Assembly: GCF_027587025.1 (NCBI RefSeq)
Contig: NZ_JAPPTI010000007.1
Coordinates: forward strand, 62,001-126,000
DNA length: 64,000 nucleotides
From: Vibrio sp. LaRot3
GTDB lineage: Bacteria; Pseudomonadota; Gammaproteobacteria; Enterobacterales; Vibrionaceae
Reading direction: 5' to 3'
The notes beneath the pieces were generated by a model that was given only the letters and a program-made list of their open reading frames with translations, was not told where the DNA came from and ran no database searches. Positions 33,483 through 42,119 of this stretch are shown piece by piece. A program made the translations under genes and the position numbers. How positions within the stretch are numbered: the first letter of the stretch is position 1; each line of letters opens with the position of its first letter.

Positions 33483-36047
33483 ATGAGCAAGATGAAGCTA
33501 GTCGTCGTCGGTAATGGGATGGTCGGCCATCGCTATATCGAGGATCTGGTAGATAAAACCGATGTAACTCAATACGATATCACCGTATTTTGTGAAGAAC
33601 CGCGTGTTGCCTATGACCGTGTCCACCTATCTTCTTACTTTTCTCACCATACGGCGGCTGAGTTGTCGTTAGTAAAAGAAGGCTTTTACGAAAAACACGG
33701 TATCAACATGTTACTCGGTGAGCGCGCGATTAACGTTAACCGGGATAAAAACATCGTCTACTCCAGCTCTGGCCGTGAAATTCAATACGATAAACTGATC
33801 ATGGCGACTGGCTCATTCCCGTTTGTTCCACCTATCAAAGGCCGTGAAAGCAAAGATTGCTTTGTCTACCGCACTATCGAAGACTTAAAAGAGATCGAAG
33901 CGTGTGCGAAGAAAAGCAAAGTCGGTGTGGTTATCGGTGGTGGTCTACTTGGCCTAGAAGCGGCGGGTGCACTGAAAGCGCTAGGTATGGAAACTCACGT
34001 TGTAGAGTTTGCGCCTAAGCTGATGGCGGAGCAGCTTGACCTTGCTGGTGGTAATCAACTTCGTCAGAAAATCGAAAGCATGGGTGTGCGCGTTCACACC
34101 AGTAAAAATACCCTAGAAATTGCGCCAGAGGGTAAAGAGTCTCGCAATGTTATGCGCTTTGCTGATGGCACTGAGCTAGAGACCGACTTCATCGTATTCT
34201 CAGCAGGTATTCGCCCACAAGATAAGCTTGCTCGTCAGATGGAGCTAGATGTTGCGCCACGTGGTGGTATCGCAATTAATGACCACTGCCAAACATCCGA
34301 TGAAAACATCTACGCGATTGGTGAATGTGCTTCTTGGAACGAAATGTTCTACGGCCTTGTTGCTCCGGGTTACAAAATGGCGACAGTGGCAGTAGACCAC
34401 TTACTTGGCAACGTTGAGAGCAAGTTTGAAGGCGCAGATATGTCGGCAAAACTTAAGCTACTTGGCGTAAAAGTAGGCTCAATTGGCGATGCTAATGGCC
34501 GAACTCCAAACAGTAAGAGCTACGTTTATCAAAACGAAGAGCAAGAAGTGTACAAGCGTCTGATTGTATCTGAAGACAACAAGAAGCTGCTTGGCGCTGT
34601 CATGGTTGGTGACACCGCAGACTACGGTGATTTGCTGCAATTAATGCTCAATGAAATCGATCTTCCTGAACATCCAGATACGCTTATTCTTCCCGCCCAT
34701 GCCGGTGCTGAAAAACCGTCTCTAGGTGCAGACGCACTGCCTGAAAGCGCGGTAATTTGTTCTTGCTTTGATGTAACCAAAGGCAAAATTGCCCAAGCGG
34801 TTGCCGATGGCCACCATACAATTGGTGATATTAAAGCCGTGACTGGCGCAGGAACGGGTTGTGGTGGTTGTATTCCACTGGTGACATCAGTACTAAATGC
34901 AGAACTTGCTAAAGCTGGTGTTGAAGTGAAAAGCGACGTATGTGAACACTTTGCTTATTCGCGCCAAGAGCTTTTCCATCTTATCCGCATCGAAGAAATC
35001 AAAACCTTTGAAGAGTTATTAGAGAAATACGGTCAAGGCTACGGCTGTGAGGTATGTAAGCCTCTTGTAGGTTCAATTCTGGCTTCTTGCTGGGGTGAGC
35101 ACATCTTGAAGCCACAGCTTGTGAAGCTTCATGATACCAATGACAACTTCTTAGGCAACATCCAAAAAGACGGCACTTATTCTGTGATCCCTCGTATGGC
35201 GGGCGGTGAAGTGACACCGAAGGCGTTGGGTGAACTAGCGAAAGTGGCTGAAGAATACAACCTATACACCAAAGTAACCGGCGCTCAGCGTATCGGCCTG
35301 TTTGGTGCGCAAAAAGATGACTTACCTGATATCTGGCGCAAGCTAATTGACGCAGGTTTTGAAACGGGTCAAGCGTATGCGAAAGCACTGCGTATGGCGA
35401 AAACTTGTGTGGGTTCAACTTGGTGTCGTTACGGTGTTCAAGACTCTGTTGGTTTAGGTTCATATATCGAAAACCGTTACAAAGGCATTCGTACTCCGCA
35501 CAAGATGAAGTTTGGTGTATCAGGCTGTACGCGTGAGTGTGCAGAAGCACAAGGTAAAGATTTAGGCATTATCGCTACCGATGCTGGCTGGAACATGTAC
35601 GTATGTGGTAACGGCGGCATGAAACCTCGCCACGCAGACCTACTCGCAAGCGATCTAGACCAAGAAACGCTCATTAAATACATCGACCGTTTCATGATGT
35701 TCTACATCCGTACAGCTGCGCCACTACAGCGCACATCAGTATGGCTTGAGAACATGGAAGGCGGCGTTGATTACCTACGCGAAGTGATTGTTGATAACAA
35801 ACTGGGCATCAATGAACAGCTTGAAACGGATGTGGCGAAATTGGTCGAAGAATACCGCTGTGAGTGGACAGATACCATCAATGATGAATCTCAGCTTACT
35901 CGTTTTGCACACTTCATCAACTCAGACAAGCGTGACGATAACGTAGTGTTTGTCTCTGAACGAGATCAACACCGCCCAGCTTCCTATGTTGAAAAACATC
36001 CAGAAGCGAAAGGCGACATCTTACACGTAGCGCTAACTGAAGCTTAA
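33483..36047 (+). CDS. nirB: Nitrite reductase (NADH) large subunit NirB
   Basis: 854 aa (E. coli 847). Residues 1-310 form the FAD/NAD-binding oxidoreductase (VVVGNGMVGHRYIEDL, VVIGGGLLGLEAAGAL, YAIGECASW). A BFD-like [2Fe-2S] site has Cys426, Cys428, Cys460 and Cys463 (CSCFDVTKGK, GTGCGGC). The sirohaem/[4Fe-4S] site has Cys642, Cys648, Cys682 and Cys686 (TCVGSTWC and GCTREC). It reduces nitrite to ammonium in the cytoplasm with NADH. It is the first gene of nirBDC-cobA, after an FNR/Nar promoter. Confidence 0.97.
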   Translation: MSKMKLVVVGNGMVGHRYIEDLVDKTDVTQYDITVFCEEPRVAYDRVHLSSYFSHHTAAELSLVKEGFYEKHGINMLLGERAINVNRDKNIVYSSSGREIQYDKLIMATGSFPFVPPIKGRESKDCFVYRTIEDLKEIEACAKKSKVGVVIGGGLLGLEAAGALKALGMETHVVEFAPKLMAEQLDLAGGNQLRQKIESMGVRVHTSKNTLEIAPEGKESRNVMRFADGTELETDFIVFSAGIRPQDKLARQMELDVAPRGGIAINDHCQTSDENIYAIGECASWNEMFYGLVAPGYKMATVAVDHLLGNVESKFEGADMSAKLKLLGVKVGSIGDANGRTPNSKSYVYQNEEQEVYKRLIVSEDNKKLLGAVMVGDTADYGDLLQLMLNEIDLPEHPDTLILPAHAGAEKPSLGADALPESAVICSCFDVTKGKIAQAVADGHHTIGDIKAVTGAGTGCGGCIPLVTSVLNAELAKAGVEVKSDVCEHFAYSRQELFHLIRIEEIKTFEELLEKYGQGYGCEVCKPLVGSILASCWGEHILKPQLVKLHDTNDNFLGNIQKDGTYSVIPRMAGGEVTPKALGELAKVAEEYNLYTKVTGAQRIGLFGAQKDDLPDIWRKLIDAGFETGQAYAKALRMAKTCVGSTWCRYGVQDSVGLGSYIENRYKGIRTPHKMKFGVSGCTRECAEAQGKDLGIIATDAGWNMYVCGNGGMKPRHADLLASDLDQETLIKYIDRFMMFYIRTAAPLQRTSVWLENMEGGVDYLREVIVDNKLGINEQLETDVAKLVEEYRCEWTDTINDESQLTRFAHFINSDKRDDNVVFVSERDQHRPASYVEKHPEAKGDILHVALTEA

Positions 36048-36060
36048 GAGAGAGTGAACC

Positions 36061-36384
36061 ATGACTTTTGAAACTGTTTGCGACATCAACGATATCGTAC
36101 CGGGCACTGGGGTTTGTGCATTGGTGGAAGGCCAGCAAGTGGCAATCTTTCGCCCAACCAGCGAAGAGCAAGTGTTTGCGATAAGCAATACTGACCCGTT
36201 TGCTCATTCAAATGTGCTATCTCGTGGCCTGATTGTTGAACATCAAGATGAGCTTTGGGTCGCAAGCCCACTTAAGAAGCAGCGCTTTAACCTAGCGACG
36301 GGTACGTGCATGGAAGATGAACGTTTTAATGTGAAATCTTTTTCTGCTCGTGTCGTAAATGGCAAAGTGGAAATAGCGGCTTAG
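36061..36384 (+). CDS. nirD: Nitrite reductase (NADH) small subunit NirD
   Basis: 107 aa Rieske-fold subunit, 13 bases after nirB. It has the NirD pattern GVCALVEGQQVAIFRPT, DPFAHSNVLSRGLI and SPLKKQRFNLATGTCMED. The Rieske Cys/His ligands are lost, as is normal for NirD, which acts with NirB without a cluster of its own. Confidence 0.95.
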   Translation: MTFETVCDINDIVPGTGVCALVEGQQVAIFRPTSEEQVFAISNTDPFAHSNVLSRGLIVEHQDELWVASPLKKQRFNLATGTCMEDERFNVKSFSARVVNGKVEIAA

Positions 36385-36415
36385 ATGTGCGTTAACCAAG
36401 AGATTTAATAGCTAT

Positions 36416-36460
36416 AAGGCTTCCTGCCCGTAGGGATCGGGAAAGGGGTAGGGAGCCTTT
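36416..36460 (+). promoter_or_regulatory. Intercistronic stem-loop between nirD and nirC
   Basis: AAGGCTTCCT pairs with AGGGAGCCTT (one G-U), with an inner CCCG/CGGG helix, followed by TTTCA. It sits 31 bases after nirD. It may reduce read-through into nirC or stabilise the nirBD message. Confidence 0.6.
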
Positions 36461-36512
36461 CACTATTCAATCTTTTAATTTTTAACTTTCACTTTTGAAT
36501 AAGGACACTCTC

Positions 36513-37361
36513 ATGTCTACAGACTTTAAACCTGCTGAATTCGTTCAAACCATGATTAACGTGGGTGAAGCGAAAACCAACACCAGCACGCGCGATCTGA
36601 TTTTGCGCGGCACGATGGCGGGCATAATTTTATCGCTTGCGGTTGTGGTCGCGATTACGACCATCGTTCAAACCGGCGTCGGCATTGTGGGTGCGCTTGT
36701 CTTCCCTGTGGGCTTCGTGATTTTGAGTGTTATGGGTTATGACCTAGTAACCGGTGTATTTGGTCTAGCTCCTTTAGCCAAGTTCTCGAATCGTCCGGGT
36801 ATTACTTGGGGTCGCATTTTCCGTTGTTGGGGACTGGTTGGTTTAGGTAACCTGATTGGCTCATTGATTGTGGCTTACTTAGTCGCAGTATCGTTAACAG
36901 GTAACTTCTCATTAGAGTTGAATGCGGTAGCGAAGAAGTTCATCGCGGTATCAACAGCGCGTAGCGCAGGTTTTGAAGCGATGGGAATGGACGGATGGAT
37001 CACCTGTTTCGTTCGCGGCATCTTCTGTAACCTAATGGTGTGTTTAGGCGTTATCGGTAACATGACTGCACGCTCGGTATCTGGTCGTGTTGCAATGATG
37101 TGGTTCCCAATCTTTATCTTCTTTGCGTTGGTATTTGAGCACACGGTAGTGAACATGTTCTTGTTCCCACTAGGTATGATTTTAGGCGCGGATTTTGGTG
37201 TAGCAACATGGCTTAACTTCAACCTAATCCCAACTATCTTAGGCAATATTGTGGGTGGTCTTGTGATGACTTGTATTCCACTTTACCTAACTCACGCGAA
37301 GACAGCGCCAGCAATTAACAGCGAAGAAAGCGCAGCACTAAACCCAGTAAACGCAGAATAA
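36513..37361 (+). CDS. nirC: Formate/nitrite transporter family protein, probable NirC
   Basis: 282 aa from ATG 36513 (AAGGA 9 nt upstream; the open frame begins at 36495). About six transmembrane helices, with FNT features such as ILRGTMAGIILSLAVVVAI, GYDLVTGVFGLAPLAKFSNR, CFVRGIFCNLMVCLGVIG and FEHTVVNMFLFPLGM. It likely moves nitrite across the inner membrane for NirBD, given the operon. Formate transport cannot be ruled out from sequence alone. Confidence 0.93.
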   Translation: MSTDFKPAEFVQTMINVGEAKTNTSTRDLILRGTMAGIILSLAVVVAITTIVQTGVGIVGALVFPVGFVILSVMGYDLVTGVFGLAPLAKFSNRPGITWGRIFRCWGLVGLGNLIGSLIVAYLVAVSLTGNFSLELNAVAKKFIAVSTARSAGFEAMGMDGWITCFVRGIFCNLMVCLGVIGNMTARSVSGRVAMMWFPIFIFFALVFEHTVVNMFLFPLGMILGADFGVATWLNFNLIPTILGNIVGGLVMTCIPLYLTHAKTAPAINSEESAALNPVNAE

Positions 37362-37374
37362 AACTGGAGAGTAT

Positions 37375-37400
37375 ATGCCCTATGTCATGGCGTAGGGCAT
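37375..37400 (+). terminator. Hairpin after nirC
   Basis: ATGCCCTA / TAGGGCAT perfect 8-bp stem with a 10-nt loop, then TGAAATTC. There is no real T-tract, so it is probably a weak terminator or processing site before cobA. Confidence 0.42.
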
Positions 37401-37495
37401 TGAAATTCAATAGTTTGTATCTGTTTGCTTATAAAAAGTAGTGATTCGAAATAGTCTTACTTCTTATATTCAAATTTACAACGAGTAGCAATGTT

Positions 37496-38251
37496 ATGAG
37501 CTTTCCCCGCACTTCTACTAACACTGGTTTTGTTTCTTTGGTTGGCGCAGGCCCGGGAGACCCAGATCTATTAACCATGAAGGGATATCGTGTCATTCAG
37601 CAAGCTGAAGTGGTGGTTTACGACCGTTTGGTTTCGCCTGAAATTTTGGCACTAGCGGACAGCAACGCTGAGATGATCTACGTAGGTAAGAAAGTGGATT
37701 ACCACTGCGTTCCTCAAGATCAAATTAACCAAATTTTGGTAGACAAAGCGTTAGAGGGTAAACGTGTCGTTCGTCTTAAAGGTGGTGACTCTTTTATCTT
37801 TGGTCGAGGTGGGGAAGAGCTAGAAACCTTGGCAGAAAATGGTGTGTCATTTGAAGTGGTTCCGGGCATCACCGCAGCGGCGGGTGCAACGGCCTATGCG
37901 GGTATCCCGCTTACTCATCGTGATCATGCTCAGGCGGTTCAGTTTATCACGGGTCATGTTCAAAAAGATGGCAAAGAGGTGGATTGGCAAGCAGTAGCCC
38001 AATCGAACGCGACCTTAGTGTTTTATATGGGTTTGAAGCAAAGTGGTTACATTGCTGATAAGTTGCTGACTCATGGCCTTGCAGCAGATATGCCGTGTGC
38101 CATCATCGAGAATGGTACTCGCCGCGAGCAAAAAGTACTGCGTGGTAACCTTAATGAATTACCACACATGGCCAAGAATGCTCAAAGCCCTGCTTTGATA
38201 GTGGTAGGTAGCGTGACCTCGCTACACGAAAAATTAAACTGGTTTGAATAG
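37496..38251 (+). CDS. cobA: Uroporphyrinogen-III C-methyltransferase (SUMT)
   Basis: 251 aa tetrapyrrole methylase without the CysG N-terminal dehydrogenase/chelatase. Motifs: [49 protein letters not shown] (residues 96-112) and [22 protein letters not shown]. It methylates uroporphyrinogen III at C2 and C7 to precorrin-2, the branch point to sirohaem (needed by NirB) and to cobalamin (the operon at 3405-15414). Its place after nirC indicates the sirohaem role is the primary one. Confidence 0.95.
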   Translation: MSFPRTSTNTGFVSLVGAGPGDPDLLTMKGYRVIQQAEVVVYDRLVSPEILALADSNAEMIYVGKKVDYHCVPQDQINQILVDKALEGKRVVRLKGGDSFIFGRGGEELETLAENGVSFEVVPGITAAAGATAYAGIPLTHRDHAQAVQFITGHVQKDGKEVDWQAVAQSNATLVFYMGLKQSGYIADKLLTHGLAADMPCAIIENGTRREQKVLRGNLNELPHMAKNAQSPALIVVGSVTSLHEKLNWFE

Positions 38252-38286
38252 GGCTAGCAGCGCCGATTTAACAAGGAAGCTTTACT

Positions 38287-38338
38287 AATCGTATAGAGTT
38301 TTGATAATGATCACGAGATGGACGAATTCTATACGATT
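38287..38338. repeat. Inverted repeat pair upstream of the HD-GYP gene
   Basis: AATCGTATAGA (38287-38297) and TCTATACGATT (38328-38338) are perfect inverted copies of 11 bp, 30 bp apart. There is no T-tract. They may be an operator pair, a long hairpin or the remnant of an element. Confidence 0.5.
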
Positions 38339-38495
38339 CTACTGGCTGAACCTCGGGTTTGTTTTGTATGTTTTATAGACAACTAATAAAGCAGCAAAGG
38401 CTCTTTTCTCGCCGGTTAGGATAATTTCAATTCGCGCTCCTATTCCTCGTTCCGGTATTGGCTATTTGCTGATTATGGAAACGTCGGGGGAAAGG

Positions 38496-39608
38496 ATGAA
38501 CAACCGTTATTACCAAACCACCAAACCACTCAATCAACAGCTCCACGACTTAATGCAGCGCATGCACGCTTGCGCGCCAGAAATAGCTCGGCTTTCGTTC
38601 GCAAAATACGATAAAGAAACAGATCGATTGACCACCTATGCAGACAGTGAATTTGATTTGTGGAATGACCTTCATCATGAACACAGGTTTAATAAGCTCA
38701 ATCATTTAAAACGCAGTGCCTCAACGGGCGTGGCGAGAATCGTCAATGACTTACGTCAGATTAGCCATTGTGAACGAGTGCAATTTCTACTGCAAAAAGG
38801 CTATCGATCTTCTGCCGCTGTACCTTGTTATCAAAATCGTCGCTTTAGCGGTTTTGTGTTCCTCAACTCTTATCAAACCAATGCGTTTAATTCTCGCCAG
38901 TTGGGCGCGTTAGCCCCTTACTTTGAGATGGTTCAATTTACGGTTGAGTCGCAATATCAGGTGGTCGATACCATTGCGACGTTTGCAGAGCGGTTGATCA
39001 GTGGGCAAAAATTGTTTGGCATCGACTCCTATTATCATGGCCGACGAATGAAGCTTTATACTCGCCTTATCGCCGAATATGTTGCAGACGATTATGGTTT
39101 GGATGATGAGCAAGTAGAAGCCATCGCGCTGTTTTCCCAGTTTCACGATATTGGTAAAAGTGAAGTTTCGGAAAAGATGCTTTATACCGATCAACGCCTG
39201 AGCGAAACAGAGCTTGATAGCGTTCGCGAGCACATTGATAACGGTATCCGCATTATGAATGAGATCGTTGACTCAGTGGGCAGCCCTTCTCATCCAAGCG
39301 TCATGATGCTTAATCAGATTATGCATAATCAATATGAGTTTATGGATGGCTCTGGTTATCCCAATGGTGTCTCTCGGGATCTGTTACCGATCCCAGCCCA
39401 CATCATAACGGTCGCCAATATATTTGATGCTATGACAACCCATAAAAGCTATCGCCAAGCTTGGTCGATACGTCATGCTTTACTCGAAATGGAGAAAATG
39501 GTTCACCAAGGTAAGCTCGACAGTGAATGCGTGGATGCGTTGAGAAGTTGTCAGCAATACCTGAAAAAAATCATTATCAAATTCCCTGAGCCGTCACTTC
39601 ATCATTAA
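38496..39608 (+). CDS. HD-GYP-type phosphohydrolase with GAF-like N-terminus
   Basis: 370 aa from ATG 38496 (GGGGGAAAG upstream); ATG 38475 has no ribosome site. Residues 1-155 are a GAF-like sensor part (RLSFAKYDKETDRLTTYADS, SSAAVPCYQNRRFSGFVFLN). Residues about 180-360 are an HD domain with SQFHDIGKSEVSE (metal His/Asp), HIDNGIRIM and ANIFDAMTTHKSYR. The usual HHExxDGxGYP is QYEFMDGSGYP here, losing both His. HD-GYP proteins hydrolyse c-di-GMP; activity here is uncertain. It is convergent, overlapping the next gene by 4 bases. Confidence 0.85.
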   Translation: MNNRYYQTTKPLNQQLHDLMQRMHACAPEIARLSFAKYDKETDRLTTYADSEFDLWNDLHHEHRFNKLNHLKRSASTGVARIVNDLRQISHCERVQFLLQKGYRSSAAVPCYQNRRFSGFVFLNSYQTNAFNSRQLGALAPYFEMVQFTVESQYQVVDTIATFAERLISGQKLFGIDSYYHGRRMKLYTRLIAEYVADDYGLDDEQVEAIALFSQFHDIGKSEVSEKMLYTDQRLSETELDSVREHIDNGIRIMNEIVDSVGSPSHPSVMMLNQIMHNQYEFMDGSGYPNGVSRDLLPIPAHIITVANIFDAMTTHKSYRQAWSIRHALLEMEKMVHQGKLDSECVDALRSCQQYLKKIIIKFPEPSLHH

Positions 39609-40150
39609 CGGTTGGTTTTAATGGCTAGTTCAATAAAGGGCTGGCCATTGATATCCAGTTCCCCTAAAGGCGTGAAATGCGCTTTATTTACGTGCGCGGC
39701 TAACGAACGTTGGTTATCTTGGTGCACATAGGTGTAGATACAGTCAACCTGACAGGCGTTCTTCGCAAACTCAAACAACTGCTCAAAGCTACCTTGTCCT
39801 CGGTGTGCTTTTGCTATGCAAACTGGGCCCCAAAATACGCTGTTGTCTTGGGTAATACCAAAGGCTTTGTGTTGCGGTTGCACGAGTTTTTCACCCACAG
39901 ATTTAAGCGTTGCAGAGAACTGCCAGTAGTGCCAACTTGCACAGACGGCCATAGCAACCACTTGGTTTTCAACCAAACCAATGTAGACGCTTTGCTCGTC
40001 GTTAATCGCTGGTGCGAGATACTCGTCATTGAGTACAGTGTTGAGAAAACCATCTTGTTTGTCAGCCGCATTGAGCTGGCTCACATGACATTGGTTTTGC
40101 AGTTCGACGATAGCGGGGATATCGCTCAAGTTTGCTTTGCGCAGTTCCAT
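39605..40150 (-). CDS. GNAT family N-acetyltransferase
   Basis: 181 aa. GNAT features: MELRKANLSDIPAIVELQNQ at the N-terminus and the acetyl-CoA loop in VCIAKAHRGQGSFEQLFEFA; the usual Q/RxxGxG/A is RGQGSF, a slightly unusual ending. The C-terminal AHVNKAHFTPLGELDINGQ fits the fold. The substrate is unknown. AGGAG lies upstream. It ends inside the 3' end of the convergent HD-GYP gene. Confidence 0.82.
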   Translation of the reverse strand: MELRKANLSDIPAIVELQNQCHVSQLNAADKQDGFLNTVLNDEYLAPAINDEQSVYIGLVENQVVAMAVCASWHYWQFSATLKSVGEKLVQPQHKAFGITQDNSVFWGPVCIAKAHRGQGSFEQLFEFAKNACQVDCIYTYVHQDNQRSLAAHVNKAHFTPLGELDINGQPFIELAIKTNR

Positions 40151-40282
40151 TGATTACTCCTTGTTTTCATTCAGTAGAACATTATATGGAATGGTATTCA
40201 ACAGGCATATATTACAAGGAAAACGTTTCTTCTCTTCTACTCAGTTGTTACCATAAGATATTGAATGAAAGTGAGTACTCCA

Positions 40283-40765
40283 ATGGAAAAAGTGGCCATT
40301 TTTGTCGATGTGCAAAACATCTACTACACCACCAAACAGAAATACCAATCAAATTTTGATTACAACCAGTTCTGGTATGTGGCGACTCAAGGTAATCAAG
40401 TTGAGCTTGCGAATGCCTATGCTATTGCGTCGAACGACCCTAAGCAGCGTCAATTCCACCATATTTTGCGTGGTATCGGCTTTGATGTTCAGCTAAAGCC
40501 ATTTATTCAGCGTAAAGATGGCAGTGCGAAAGGGGATTGGGACGTTGGTATTACTCTCGACGTCTATGAAGCCGCCGCTAATGTTGATCGAATTATATTG
40601 CTGTCAGGGGATGGTGATTTTGAGCTGCTGGTAAGACGTATTCAGCAGCGATTTGGTACTAAAGTGGATGTGTATGGCGTACCGGGGTTGACTGCGCAAA
40701 ACCTGATTGACGCGAGCGATCGTTACATTGAAATTGACCATGCGTTTCTCATTCAGCGAGGATAG
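40283..40765 (+). CDS. NYN-domain (LabA/DUF88-type) protein
   Basis: 160 aa from ATG 40283; an in-frame ATG at 40265 is possible. The NYN/PIN-like fold shows MEKVAIFVDVQNIYYTTKQ (first Asp), KGDWDVGITLDVYEAAANVD and LLSGDGDFELLVRRIQQRFG, carrying the conserved acidic cluster that binds a metal. Such domains are predicted nucleases acting on RNA; the bacterial LabA group lacks a proven substrate. It is a single-gene unit. Confidence 0.87.
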   Translation: MEKVAIFVDVQNIYYTTKQKYQSNFDYNQFWYVATQGNQVELANAYAIASNDPKQRQFHHILRGIGFDVQLKPFIQRKDGSAKGDWDVGITLDVYEAAANVDRIILLSGDGDFELLVRRIQQRFGTKVDVYGVPGLTAQNLIDASDRYIEIDHAFLIQRG

Positions 40766-40833
40766 CTTGCCTTTCAATAGTTATCAGCTCAACGCTTTGG
40801 TGCTGAGCTCATTTCGTTAGAGAGCTTATGAGG

Positions 40834-41373
40834 TTAATAATCTGACGTGCCACGTATTGGGTAATGATTATTTGGATCTTTAATCCACGCAAGCCCACGA
40901 ACTAGCGCACCTAACTCCGGCCTGACAAAGGGGTTATTGGAAATATCCACCACATGCAATTGGCCTTTTTCGTTGATCACGAATAGTCCGGGCTCGGAGA
41001 AGTTATGGTCTGTTTCTTGTTCTGAACGGGGGATTGAAATATACAAACCAAGCGTTTTCATCTGTTCTTCAGTCAGTCCAAAAGCGATAGGAAAACTGAT
41101 ATTTAACTTCTCTAAGTGCTGTTCTAGTTGATGTTTCGCATCGCCTGAAACGGCCAATACATCCACATCAATATCTGCAAGCTCTTGTATGTAACCTTCT
41201 AATTCATTTAGATATTTTGTGCACAACGGACAATGCTTTCCGCGATAAACGAATACCGCCTGCCAACTCGCGCCCTCGCGTGGTTTGCCTAGTGTGACAG
41301 AGTCACCATTGAGCAGCGTCGCACTTAAATTCGGAAATGGACTGCCAGCTTTGAGTTTGATTGATGTGTTCAT
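40834..41373 (-). CDS. Peroxiredoxin-like (AhpC/TSA, redoxin) protein
   Basis: 179 aa, cytoplasmic (no signal). The thioredoxin-fold redoxin motif is FVYRGKHCPLCTKYLNELEG with a CPLC pair that replaces the usual peroxidatic TxxC spacing, followed by VDVLAVSGDAKHQLEQHLE and LFVINEKGQLHVVDISNNPF. It is of the type annotated as peroxiredoxin-like family, with proposed peroxide or disulfide chemistry; substrates are unknown. It is transcribed alone; a palindromic promoter was not seen. Confidence 0.84.
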   Translation of the reverse strand: MNTSIKLKAGSPFPNLSATLLNGDSVTLGKPREGASWQAVFVYRGKHCPLCTKYLNELEGYIQELADIDVDVLAVSGDAKHQLEQHLEKLNISFPIAFGLTEEQMKTLGLYISIPRSEQETDHNFSEPGLFVINEKGQLHVVDISNNPFVRPELGALVRGLAWIKDPNNHYPIRGTSDY

Positions 41374-41648
41374 TCTTACCTCGTACTTTTGAGTTATCCG
41401 GAACCTGTAAAAATGTAGTTGCGGCGATAGAGAAAATCAAAATCAATACCTTGCTTTGATTTCAACTGATTTTGTTTGTCGTTTGGATAAAAACCGCGTG
41501 TTGCTGCGTTTTAGCGACGACTCTAATATGCCCCACAGATTGTTACTGAGACAAAATTTGGCTGGATCACTTTTTATTACCCAGTTTTTTGAGGGTGTTT
41601 TGATCATCCCTCAGACTAAAATCTATCTAAATTTTTGGAGTATCTGTC

Positions 41649-42020
41649 TTGAATGACCTAATTAATCTTTGTCCAAATCGTTTGGGCAGTGAACGCACGA
41701 AACGCGAATATGATCTTCGTGTGTTGAATTGTGTCAGTGAAGGCGAGTATGAATCGCGAATGGTGGTATGGGATAACTTAGTTTTTTCAACAGGTTCTGT
41801 TGAAAGCGTAGCTAACTTTGTTGATACCGCGTTTAATAAACTGCAAAGCGATGTGAAGCAAGCAGGAAAAGAGCTATCGGTAACCTACAACGAGTTTGTG
41901 ACGATGGCGAATGAGGAAATCAATTACATTAAAGTCAACGTAGCAGACAGCAAAGCTCAGATCTTCTGGTACGCCGCTGTGTTTGTGATGATCTGTGCCA
42001 TCGTAGCGCTCTACATCTAA
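41649..42020 (+). CDS. Tail-anchored hypothetical protein with a TTG start
   Basis: 123 aa. The frame begins at TTG 41649, preceded by TTGGAG at 8 nt spacing; the nearby ATG 41653 is in another frame and stops at once. The cytoplasmic part (VLNCVSEGEYESRMVVWDNL, then helix-rich FNKLQSDVKQAGKELSV) ends in a single C-terminal membrane helix, FWYAAVFVMICAIVALYI. Tail-anchoring is inferred. No family is recognised. Confidence 0.68.
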   Translation: MNDLINLCPNRLGSERTKREYDLRVLNCVSEGEYESRMVVWDNLVFSTGSVESVANFVDTAFNKLQSDVKQAGKELSVTYNEFVTMANEEINYIKVNVADSKAQIFWYAAVFVMICAIVALYI

Positions 42021-42065
42021 TCACTGCCTAACGTTAATAATTGCATTTTTACTGTATTTGCATAT

Positions 42066-42105
42066 AAAACGGCCACTCGAAATGCGTAGTTCGAGTGGCC
42101 GTTTT
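42066..42105. terminator. Very strong bidirectional terminator
   Basis: AAAACGGCCACTCGAA and TTCGAGTGGCCGTTTT form a perfect 16-bp stem around ATGCGTAG between the convergent stops at 42020 and 42120. A and T ends serve both strands. Confidence 0.92.
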
Positions 42106-42119
42106 AGCATCTATTCATA

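Noticed and set aside
34999..35550. 183-codon minus-strand frame inside nirB
   Set aside because: It is fully antisense to conserved NirB catalytic sequence and has a Cys/His/Ser-rich composition typical of shadow frames.
41456..41656. 66-codon frame before the tail-anchored protein gene
   Set aside because: It starts at a TTG without a ribosome site and overlaps the better-supported TTG start at 41649.
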